The notes beneath the pieces were generated by a model. That model was given only the letters and a program-made list of their open reading frames with translations, had not been told where the DNA came from and did no database searches. From Candidatus Bathyarchaeia archaeon (GTDB lineage Archaea; Thermoproteota; Bathyarchaeia; 40CM-2-53-6), in contig DASYWW010000060.1 of assembly GCA_035935655.1 (NCBI GenBank), forward strand, positions 1-64,000: DNA of 64,000 bases. Direction: 5' to 3'. Of this stretch, positions 26,121 to 33,204 are shown piece by piece. A program made the position numbers and the translations under genes. Each line of letters begins with the position of its first letter. Positions within the stretch are counted from its first letter, which is position 1.

Positions 26121-26563
26121 ACCCTGCAAGCATAGCTGTTGAGCCCCAGACCACACTAGACCAGTATGCAACAGAACCACGGCTGTCTGAGGAAACAAGC
26201 CATGGAGGAGGCGCAGGATCCGTCAGAATAGGAAACATCTACGAGGGCGGAACTCTTGGAAAGCTGGCCTTGAGGGGAGTCAATGTCCAAGAGGAGGTGG
26301 AATCTCGCCCCTCGATCGAATTGCCCGGAGGAAAGATAAGACGACCTGACTTCGTGGTCCAGAGCAGCGACGTTGGATTCAAGGGTATAATAGAAACAAA
26401 GGGGGGATCGCTTAGGTTCGGGGATACGCGTTCAATGAGACAGTTCGAGGATAATCTCAGGATATCTCAGGCAACCGGTCTGCCGCTTTATTACGATGTA
26501 TATGGAAGAATTGACCCTTGGTGGCAGGAGCAACTCCGAGTCAATAATGTTCAGGCTTTGTAG
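26066..26563 (+). CDS. PD-(D/E)XK nuclease toxin tip of the RHS protein
   Basis: This frame is one base off from the RHS core and has no start of its own until a TTG at 26270. It opens with a Pro/Ala-rich linker (DVAPAPPPAEAVNPASIAVE) and passes EPQTTLDQYATEP and a Gly-rich turn. It then reads a ~105-residue domain with KIRRPDFVVQSS and GIIETKGG. D…(E-x-K) with these flanking strands is the active-site pattern of PD-(D/E)XK nucleases (Tox-REase type). A conserved downstream Gln/Arg-containing helix (RQFEDNLRISQATG) follows. DNA or tRNA cleavage in a rival cell is the expected role. The stop lies five bases before the immunity gene. Confidence 0.75.
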   Translation, partial: DNTHNTDVAPAPPPAEAVNPASIAVEPQTTLDQYATEPRLSEETSHGGGAGSVRIGNIYEGGTLGKLALRGVNVQEEVESRPSIELPGGKIRRPDFVVQSSDVGFKGIIETKGGSLRFGDTRSMRQFEDNLRISQATGLPLYYDVYGRIDPWWQEQLRVNNVQAL

Positions 26564-26568
26564 AAATA

Positions 26569-27828
26569 ATGGAAAGCCAAAGGGACTCGGATTTCAAGCC
26601 CATAGTTAGCTCTGCCTTATTCACCCATCAACCCGGATTCCGGGAGTTGTTTCCAGGGATCCTTCGTGTACTCCTCGCTCACGGCGAGGCTTACACCCCT
26701 GACACGGTTTCGCTTGGAGAGGCCTATGGGTTCCGCAAGATACCTTTCAACCAAGAACAACATGACAGTCTCTTCCAAAAGTGGAAAAACGAAGAGCCCG
26801 GAAGGGCGACTTGGATCTTCGGAAGAGAGTCCACCGCCGGCCTTATTGTTCTCCTCGCTGATGATCAATCGGACTATGGTACGGTATCGGTTTCTCTTCA
26901 ACGTGAATATCTGGCTAGGGACGGGAAACCAGAAGAATTTCTAAGCGTTCTCAAGAAGCTGTACGGTCTGTTACGTCCAATGTATGGGATGGCATTCGTC
27001 GGGGAGATGTTCAAGGGAATCAGCTCTCAGCGACGAAAGCAGCCTGCGGGCATGGATCTTAAAAGAGGCATTCCCGATATTTTCTGGGCCAACTTTCTTG
27101 GACCCGAATATGTCGAAATGTTTGGAGTGGACAAAGTGTTTTCAGCTCCCAGTTACTCCGTCGAGGGGCTGCAAGACGGAGGAGCCCTTATGCTCCTTTC
27201 TGCCTCTCCTCAAGAATATCTGAGGGCCCAAGAACTCTTCGATAGGAGAAGACTGGAGATTAAGAACCATCTTGGGTCGGAGGCATTCAATACTGGTGAA
27301 GAATCTCATCAAGTCAGAATTCCGAAATTCCGCTACGAGGAGGATTGGAAGGCGGAGCAGGCAAGAATCCTCGCTCTCCCTAGAAAGGTGGACCTCCTTG
27401 CGAGCATTCCACGCAGGGAATGGGAGGACTGGATCGAAAACAATGAAGCTATTGCGCTCGCTTTCATCTCTGACTTGAAACTCGAAGGTTTTGCCTCGGA
27501 TTATTCCAAGAACAGTCTGGAAGATCTCGACACCTATATCGAGGCGTTGGGGAAGAGACAGAGAGAACTTTCAATCGACCTCATCAAGAAAATAGCAGCT
27601 TATGTGACCCAGATAGTGATCAGGGAAACTGGGGCGAAATGGTCCTATCCTCAAACTGAGGACATACCATCGGTTAAGGTTGGAAGAGTTATCATTACTC
27701 CTCTCGCGAGAACATTAAAAGTCTTGGAAGAAGGCGAGAAATTCGGACCATGGTACAACACTATTACCAAAGTAATTAGCCGAGTTGAAGTAGGAACGCA
27801 CGCTGGCAAGAAGTTTCCAGCTGCATGA
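26569..27828 (+). CDS. Candidate immunity protein for the RHS nuclease
   Basis: 419 residues, ATG five bases after the toxin stop. Residues ~1-230 form an alpha/beta domain with IPDIFWANFLGPEYVEMFG and GGALMLLSASPQEYL. This recalls the Imm52/DUF3396-type immunity fold, which is often paired with restriction-endonuclease-fold toxins. Residues ~240-419 are a helical second domain with a W-containing motif (GAKWSYPQTEDIPSVKVGR). No signal peptide is present, so it acts in the cytoplasm, as an antidote should. It is fully open although the toxin gene is interrupted, which fits continuing selection for protection. Confidence 0.7.
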   Translation: MESQRDSDFKPIVSSALFTHQPGFRELFPGILRVLLAHGEAYTPDTVSLGEAYGFRKIPFNQEQHDSLFQKWKNEEPGRATWIFGRESTAGLIVLLADDQSDYGTVSVSLQREYLARDGKPEEFLSVLKKLYGLLRPMYGMAFVGEMFKGISSQRRKQPAGMDLKRGIPDIFWANFLGPEYVEMFGVDKVFSAPSYSVEGLQDGGALMLLSASPQEYLRAQELFDRRRLEIKNHLGSEAFNTGEESHQVRIPKFRYEEDWKAEQARILALPRKVDLLASIPRREWEDWIENNEAIALAFISDLKLEGFASDYSKNSLEDLDTYIEALGKRQRELSIDLIKKIAAYVTQIVIRETGAKWSYPQTEDIPSVKVGRVIITPLARTLKVLEEGEKFGPWYNTITKVISRVEVGTHAGKKFPAA

Positions 27829-28150
27829 TTGAAGAAAGAAGTGATCTTGACGAATTATCCCTGCACCAACTGGCGCTTTGTCAGGCCGAGGCTGTAGCAA
27901 GAAGGTAAGAGAAGGGATGGTTCGCACGAATCATCCCATGAACCGGACGTGCCGCACGGTCAAAGCCACCCCCACTCGATGAGTAAAAGTCCGTTCAAGG
28001 TGCTCGTAGATAGCGGACGTATTTTGCTCTCGATTGCAAAGTGGTCAGAGCCTAGTCAGGTTGGTCTGCAGCTCCGCAAAGCTTGGCCACCGAGCCCCAG
28101 ACCACACTGGCCCGCTCATAGCAGAACCTGTCACTATCTTCTCCAAGTGT
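27829..28150. other. Remnant region with a displaced toxin-linker repeat
   Basis: No intact gene. Bases 28092-28108 are identical to 26141-26157 in the toxin linker (17 of 17), and similarity continues to AGAACC at both places. In the matching frame it translates to TEPQTTLARS before a stop. RHS loci often carry displaced tips joined through the same linker, so this looks like the trace of an old alternative tip cassette. Confidence 0.45.
28092..28128 (+). repeat. Copy of the RHS toxin linker sequence
   Basis: GAGCCCCAGACCACACT here equals 26141-26157; the next ~20 bases are partly similar and end in CAGAACC in both copies. The first copy lies between the RHS core and the nuclease tip; this one lies after the immunity gene, in the same orientation. 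The arrangement is that expected for homologous replacement of toxin tips. Confidence 0.5.
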
Positions 28151-28621
28151 TCAATGCTCCGGGTGTTTCATTCCGTAGCCATTTACGAATATCCAGTCGA
28201 GGAACTTTAGGACCTTGGGTGTTATGTCGCACCATAGATGGATCCCGCTTGGCAGACAGTCTATGCGTCCAGCGGACAGATTTGTCCTGAATCCTTCGTG
28301 GCCAAAACGGGCCGGGTCGAAAGATTGTGGGCTTAACGGTTGAATCGCTCGCTTGAGATCGTCTTCCGTTATTGTTTCGAACTTCTTCCTGTTCTTGTCT
28401 ACTAGAATGCTTACGTTTCTGCGTCCAATGCGGGCGGCTTCTGGTCTTTCTTGGCCTGGTGGAAAGTTGATCTGTATCAGAACACCACAGCGTTCGCCAA
28501 CTTCACTGGCAATCCGGTTGATTGTTTCGAAGGCTCGGAGCGTACGATCTTGCCAGAGACTTTCGAATTCTCCGCGGCGCCTGTCCAACGTGTCCCAGAG
28601 GTCTTTGACGATCCAGCTCAA
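28151..28621 (-). CDS. Hypothetical protein downstream of a receiver gene
   Basis: 156 residues. The N-terminus is an amphipathic helix (LDRRRGEFESLWQDRTLRAF), followed by a region rich in charged residues with ARIGRRNVSILVDKNRKKFE, then a beta-rich C-terminus. Its ATG overlaps the stop of the receiver-like gene by four bases, so the two are translationally coupled. No output-domain family is recognised. Confidence 0.55.
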   Translation of the reverse strand: MSWIVKDLWDTLDRRRGEFESLWQDRTLRAFETINRIASEVGERCGVLIQINFPPGQERPEAARIGRRNVSILVDKNRKKFETITEDDLKRAIQPLSPQSFDPARFGHEGFRTNLSAGRIDCLPSGIHLWCDITPKVLKFLDWIFVNGYGMKHPEH

Positions 28622-28995
28622 TTGCCCCGGACCTCTTTCTCGAGGACACGCTTCAGGGTCCTTAGGAAGGCTGAGTTTGGGACAATGTAGTCGACCCTCT
28701 CCTTCTCAGCTTTCAGTTTGAGGTCCGTTCTGATGTGGGGGAATATGGCCAGTATCTTCGGGGGTGAGGTCATGGTCTTCAGCTTCTGTGCGCACGAAAA
28801 CGGGTCATACTCCGATGAAGCTAGGTCGAGAACCACCAAATTTGGAGTACTCAAGCTTGCTTGTCTGAGCAAGTCCTCCTCGGTCGTTACAAACGTGGGG
28901 TTTGCACCGAGTGACCTTGATAATTCTGAGATTCTTGACTGGAGGAATAGGTCTGACGTTATTGCGAGAACTTGAACCGTCATGGTTCCTATCAC
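28618..28995 (-). CDS. Response-regulator receiver-like protein
   Basis: 125 residues; the second Met (28983, MTVQVLAIT) is a likelier start. The CheY fold is visible: VQVLAITSDLFLQSRISEL, then PNLVVLDLASSEYDPF with the candidate phospho-acceptor Asp, then PPKILAIFPHI. The acidic pair near the N-terminus is weak (ITSD) and the Lys of the active site is not obvious, so phosphorylation is uncertain. It is coupled to the following hypothetical gene and divergent from pyrB. Confidence 0.65.
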   Translation of the reverse strand: MIGTMTVQVLAITSDLFLQSRISELSRSLGANPTFVTTEEDLLRQASLSTPNLVVLDLASSEYDPFSCAQKLKTMTSPPKILAIFPHIRTDLKLKAEKERVDYIVPNSAFLRTLKRVLEKEVRGN

Positions 28996-29040
28996 CCCTG
29001 AAGATAGTTATAGGACTCCTCGATTCAGTTTGTAATCGGA

Positions 29041-29970
29041 ATGCCGCCCACATCTAGCTTTGCTGGCAGAGATATTGTCAGCGTTCGCGACCTCTCCCGG
29101 TCGGAGATCGATCACATTCTGGACATGGCCGAGGTCATGGAGCCTCTGGCGAAGACCGGGTCCGACATGCTTCATGGGAAGATAATGGCGACCCTGTTCT
29201 ACGAACCGAGCACACGCACCAAGCTGAGCTTCGAGTCCGCCATGACCAGACTTGGCGGAACCGCTCTCGGATTCGCAGAGACAAAGGGAACGTCTGTCGA
29301 GAAAGGCGAGAATCTGGCCGATACCGTCCGGGTCGTTGAGAATTATGCCGACGTGCTCGTAGTCAGGCATCCGCTAGAAGGTGCGGCAAGGATGGCAGCG
29401 GAGTTTTCGAGAGTCCCGGTGATCAACGCAGGGTCAGGAGCGGAGGAGCATCCCACCCAGGCACTGCTTGACCTGTACACGATCAAGAAGGAGCTCGGCG
29501 CCATTGATGGCATTACGATCGGGTTGATTGGAGACCTTCGATACGGCCGGACCGTTCATTCCCTCGCGTACGCGCTCGCGAAATACAAAGTGAGACTGGT
29601 CCTCATCTCTCCAGAGATACTGAAGATGCGGAAGGAGGTTCTGGAGGAGGTCTCGAAGAAAATAGACGTCGAAGAAACCACATCGCTGCAACAGCATCTG
29701 AAAGAGTTGGACGTCATCTACATGACAAGGGTCCAGAAAGAACGCTTCGGAGATCTGGCAGATTATGAGAAGGTAAAGGGGTCCTACCGACTGACATCTG
29801 ACGAGCTCTCGCGAGCAAAGAAGAGCTCTATCGTCATGCACCCGTTGCCTAGAGTGGATGAGATAGACTCGAGCGTTGACTCGACAAGTCACGCGAAATA
29901 TTTCCCACAAGTCGGGAACGGCGTGGTACTTAGAATGGGATTGCTCGGCCTTGTATTCGGCGCAATCTAG
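29041..29970 (+). CDS. pyrB: Aspartate carbamoyltransferase catalytic chain
   Basis: 309 residues, the normal length. PyrB joins carbamoyl phosphate and aspartate to form N-carbamoyl-L-aspartate. Carbamoyl-phosphate site: FYEPSTRTKLSFESA; then the RHPLEGAA loop and the EEHPTQALLDLYTI motif. The aspartate domain has GLIGDLRYGRTVHSL, the YMTRVQKERF loop and VMHPLPRVDEI. All catalytic residues seem present. It is transcribed alone, divergent from the receiver-like gene, and its regulatory partner pyrI lies at 8664. Confidence 0.97.
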   Translation: MPPTSSFAGRDIVSVRDLSRSEIDHILDMAEVMEPLAKTGSDMLHGKIMATLFYEPSTRTKLSFESAMTRLGGTALGFAETKGTSVEKGENLADTVRVVENYADVLVVRHPLEGAARMAAEFSRVPVINAGSGAEEHPTQALLDLYTIKKELGAIDGITIGLIGDLRYGRTVHSLAYALAKYKVRLVLISPEILKMRKEVLEEVSKKIDVEETTSLQQHLKELDVIYMTRVQKERFGDLADYEKVKGSYRLTSDELSRAKKSSIVMHPLPRVDEIDSSVDSTSHAKYFPQVGNGVVLRMGLLGLVFGAI

Positions 29971-29989
29971 GGCCTACACTATGTTCTGG

Positions 29990-32900
29990 TTATTGGACTC
30001 TCAAAACTGTAGCTGGAGTTGTACTGTTGTCAACTACAACCGTGAATGTACTTGAAATGTTCGTGTTGTTGATCTTGAAAATGTCAGTTGTCGTCAAGGT
30101 CTCTACCTTCGCAAGAACCTGAACCTGCCCGCTAGTCGTGTTTATCCCGAGAATCCATCGAGTGTTTCCTCCTTGCTCGTATTGGTATCTGTAAGCCAGA
30201 GTTCCGTTAACAGTTGTCTGTGTTCCAGTGGATATTCCAATGTTGTTGACTGCTTTAGTCGTGGCGTTCCCTACTTCAGTGTAGCTGTTGGGATTCGAGA
30301 TGAAGTACGAGCCCACCTGTTTCGTTGAAGCATCGACGACTGCTACCATTTCGGGTACTGTGAGATTGCCTTGGGTTCCATAGTAGGGTATGACATAGAT
30401 CAGGCGGCCGTTCACCGAATACAGTAGTATGTTTCCAGTAGTCCAGTCAGGATGGAGTGTCAATTGGGTCTTCACCCCTGGGTCAGTGGTTACGGCTGAG
30501 ACGGCTGAATTAGGTCCAATGACTGTCGTTCCCTCGGGGAATCTTATCAGGTAGACTTGCCCCGTCCTTATTCCTGCTGGAGCTATGTAGAGGCCTGCTA
30601 GGTTCTGGGATGGGCTATGATAGATTTCTACCAGTCTCACGGCCGCCCACGTTAGAGTTCCGTTGATTGGTGTGATTATGAACCGAGTAGTTTCGGTCGA
30701 TTGCAGAAAGACATTCCTTTGCCATTGTAGCGGGTCCGTTTGGAAATAGAAATTGTACACTTCCTGTTGGGCGTTGAAGTATGATTCAGGATACCTCAGC
30801 TGAGGGAGAAGCCAGGCCGGCATTTGCTGGTTCCACTGCGGATACATGGAGTTGTAGAATGATCTAACGTAGTCGCTCTTGCCATTATTGTAGAGGTACC
30901 CCGTAACTTCACCGGTTTTCATGTTGGTCAGTGTTGCCGCAAAGAGTCGAAGGATCGACGTGTCGGTATGGTCTGGGTAGTCGGCGAAGTCGCTGGGACT
31001 CTGCCACTTGATCCAGACCCAGTGCAGGATGTAGATATTTCCCTGTTTGTCAACTACAGGGTATGGATCTGGGTCTGATTGCATGTCTGGCAGTAAGATG
31101 TTGGAGAGTCTGGTGTCTGCGTCCCGGTATTCCAATGCCTTGATATTGCCATATGCACCGTTGGCGAAGTCGAATCTTCCCTGCCAGAAGAACTTCCAGT
31201 ACAGCCAGAATCCCTTGTAGGTGTAATCGGCTGTCCCATTGTAGGAAGGAGGTCCAGTGTAATTGGAAAGGTGGGTCTCTGTGAATCCTGGAATATTGAG
31301 GTAGACCTCGTCCACCGACTGCCATAATCCTCCTTCTCCGTAGTAGATCTGGGGAGACTGGGTTAGGTTCCAGATCTTGGTAATGTCAACCGCCTGAGTG
31401 GTCGCCGCGTTCACCGCGAGGATCTTCTCGGAATGCGTTAGTAGCAGATGCTGAGTACGCCAAACATCAGGATCATTCTGGAGGCCAGCGGGCACAAGCT
31501 GGAGTACGGACACCCAATATTCGGTGCCATTGAGGTAGATGATGTCGACTGGAGCGTTATCGATGGACATCCAGTTCACGCCAACCAGGGGTTTCATGTT
31601 CAGACGTGCCGATTCGTTTGTGAATATTCGGATATGGTCGAGTGTGTTGGTTTGAGTTCCCAAGCTTGTTATGAGAGACGAGTCCGCACTAGTAACTGAG
31701 TCTATCCCGTACGCCCACCGCGTGTACTGAATAGTTGGCACGTAGGCTGGATTCCATTGATAGTTGATGTACTGCCCGGACTGGGCGCGTAGGTACGTCC
31801 CGTACACGGGAAGCGTGATTGTTGAAACTAGGACGATTGCGAGTATCAAGAGACCCTTGAAACGAGTAATCTTGACGTGAAGAATTCTCTGAGTTCGTGT
31901 GTATCCGGCCAGAAATGCTACCCCGATCATCACAATGACGAGGGTTGAGAGAACGAAGGATGTGCCCACGTCATAGACCCAGGCTCCACTGCTCAAGACC
32001 GCATAGATGATCGGGAGCCAGATAATGATGAAGAAGTTGCTTAGGGCGACCCGAGACATTCCGAAGGCTCGCTTGGAAAGTCCAACCATGGCATTGGCAA
32101 CGAGCGAAATTCCAAGTCTAATCCCTAGGACTCCAAACGCCAGACCGATAATCGACAGGATGAACTTGAAGGCTTCAAACGTGAAGACACTGTCAATGCC
32201 GAAGGTCGGGGACACTTGGTAAGTGCCGGATAGCCTCAGTCCAAGTATTGAGAAGTAGCTCTGTACCTGCGCGAACCATGAACTGTTCATTTGGACAAGA
32301 TAGTTCTGGATGGTGACAAATCTCAGAGCAATGTCATTGGCGATGCTCGCCGCGATTCCGAGTGCGAATAGAAACTTGATAGTTGTCCATGCGAGAAACG
32401 GGGGAGACGAGACTAGAAACTTGTCATTCCATTGCAATTTGCCATTCTTCGAAAGGACCGCATGATCAGGTGTCTCTCCAACATCCCAGTCGAACGATGG
32501 TCTAGAACTGGATGATTCATAGTAGCTCCGTCTGGTAGTTTGTATGATAGCTCCAAGGTTCGTCCTTGAGAGTAATCGAAGAATCCCGAGAAGCTTGCTG
32601 TGCGTGTAGAAATGTCTCTTCCCATCGCTTCCGGTTACTACTGAGACTCTCGGGTCGCTTAGCATGAAAAGAGCCGTTAGAAGGAGGGTCGTCCAGATGA
32701 CGGCTCCGTTAAGGTACTGGAGGTTGAGAAAGTTAATTCCTGCCTTAGTGGCGTAGGTCGAGTACTTCACGTCGAAGGTTAGACCGGCGTTCATTCCAAG
32801 GGTGAAGGCGGCGAAGGAAGCGAGTCCAAGAACGATGTAGTATCCAACCCAGGCGGCGCGAGAGCCTGACTGGCGTTGTATTCTTGCAGCGAAATATGAG

Positions 32901-33100
32901 CCGACGAACACCAATGCCAGAAGTAGAGCAGCCGTCGAAACGAATTCTGTGGCCAGGACCCAGAGCCCAAGTCCCGTGTTGAATACAGAAAGCTCTCTGA
33001 GCAAGATGAACTGCATTCCTAGAACAATTAGGATGGCTAGAATGCCCGTTAGGAGCCCTATTCTGAACGGCTTCCTTGAACCAACACGGATCTCTGTCAA
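29990..33100 (-). CDS. UPF0182 family large membrane protein
   Basis: 1036 residues. The N-terminal ~430 residues contain about seven to eight membrane helices (e.g. GLLTGILAILIVLGMQFILL; AWVGYYIVLGLASFAAFTLG). The remaining ~600 residues form an external domain with the UPF0182 signature pattern: RWAYGIDSV near its start, WMSIDNAPVDIIYLNGTEYW, and the block MPAWLLPQLRYPESYFNAQQ. A beta-rich Asn/Thr-rich end follows. The family is found in actinobacteria and archaea and its function is unknown. It stays in frame over 3.1 kb, showing that long genes in this assembly can be intact. Confidence 0.85.
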   Translation of the reverse strand: MTEIRVGSRKPFRIGLLTGILAILIVLGMQFILLRELSVFNTGLGLWVLATEFVSTAALLLALVFVGSYFAARIQRQSGSRAAWVGYYIVLGLASFAAFTLGMNAGLTFDVKYSTYATKAGINFLNLQYLNGAVIWTTLLLTALFMLSDPRVSVVTGSDGKRHFYTHSKLLGILRLLSRTNLGAIIQTTRRSYYESSSSRPSFDWDVGETPDHAVLSKNGKLQWNDKFLVSSPPFLAWTTIKFLFALGIAASIANDIALRFVTIQNYLVQMNSSWFAQVQSYFSILGLRLSGTYQVSPTFGIDSVFTFEAFKFILSIIGLAFGVLGIRLGISLVANAMVGLSKRAFGMSRVALSNFFIIIWLPIIYAVLSSGAWVYDVGTSFVLSTLVIVMIGVAFLAGYTRTQRILHVKITRFKGLLILAIVLVSTITLPVYGTYLRAQSGQYINYQWNPAYVPTIQYTRWAYGIDSVTSADSSLITSLGTQTNTLDHIRIFTNESARLNMKPLVGVNWMSIDNAPVDIIYLNGTEYWVSVLQLVPAGLQNDPDVWRTQHLLLTHSEKILAVNAATTQAVDITKIWNLTQSPQIYYGEGGLWQSVDEVYLNIPGFTETHLSNYTGPPSYNGTADYTYKGFWLYWKFFWQGRFDFANGAYGNIKALEYRDADTRLSNILLPDMQSDPDPYPVVDKQGNIYILHWVWIKWQSPSDFADYPDHTDTSILRLFAATLTNMKTGEVTGYLYNNGKSDYVRSFYNSMYPQWNQQMPAWLLPQLRYPESYFNAQQEVYNFYFQTDPLQWQRNVFLQSTETTRFIITPINGTLTWAAVRLVEIYHSPSQNLAGLYIAPAGIRTGQVYLIRFPEGTTVIGPNSAVSAVTTDPGVKTQLTLHPDWTTGNILLYSVNGRLIYVIPYYGTQGNLTVPEMVAVVDASTKQVGSYFISNPNSYTEVGNATTKAVNNIGISTGTQTTVNGTLAYRYQYEQGGNTRWILGINTTSGQVQVLAKVETLTTTDIFKINNTNISSTFTVVVDNSTTPATVLRVQ

Positions 33101-33204
33101 AAGCCACCCGTTCCTATCTCATCTGGGTAGAAGGCGAATGAGATAAACTCAATTGAGTTCCGTCTCGCGTCCCTGAATGACGGATTCTATCTCAGGCGTT
33201 TTGT

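Larger units (their letters stand above)
18494..26563 (+). pseudogene. Secreted RHS/YD-repeat polymorphic toxin, interrupted
   Basis: Reading across interruptions gives about 2,690 codons. Order: signal peptide (SVLIMLTVLSLISGIPLN) with ATG at 18494; beta-sandwich N-terminal region; a DNRLRE-like segment near 20080-20460; YD/RHS repeats from about 21600; a LamG/concanavalin-like insert at 22430-23060; more YD repeats; a Hint-like segment at 24340-24780; the RHS-associated core (YDPSTGRFISQDPLGWN, then NPYAYVGNQP and DPTG); a Pro-rich linker; and a PD-(D/E)XK tip. Interruptions: frame changes near 19490 and 19600, an amber codon at 25194 and a frame change near 26080. A single base missing at each indel would restore one frame. 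The RHS shell normally encloses the toxin until release. It is either a decaying gene or an intact gene hit by assembly errors. Confidence 0.85.

Noticed and set aside
27949-28290. 113-codon plus ORF after the immunity gene
   Set aside because: It runs into the antisense of a supported minus-strand gene and its text has no protein-like motif apart from the linker copy in another frame.
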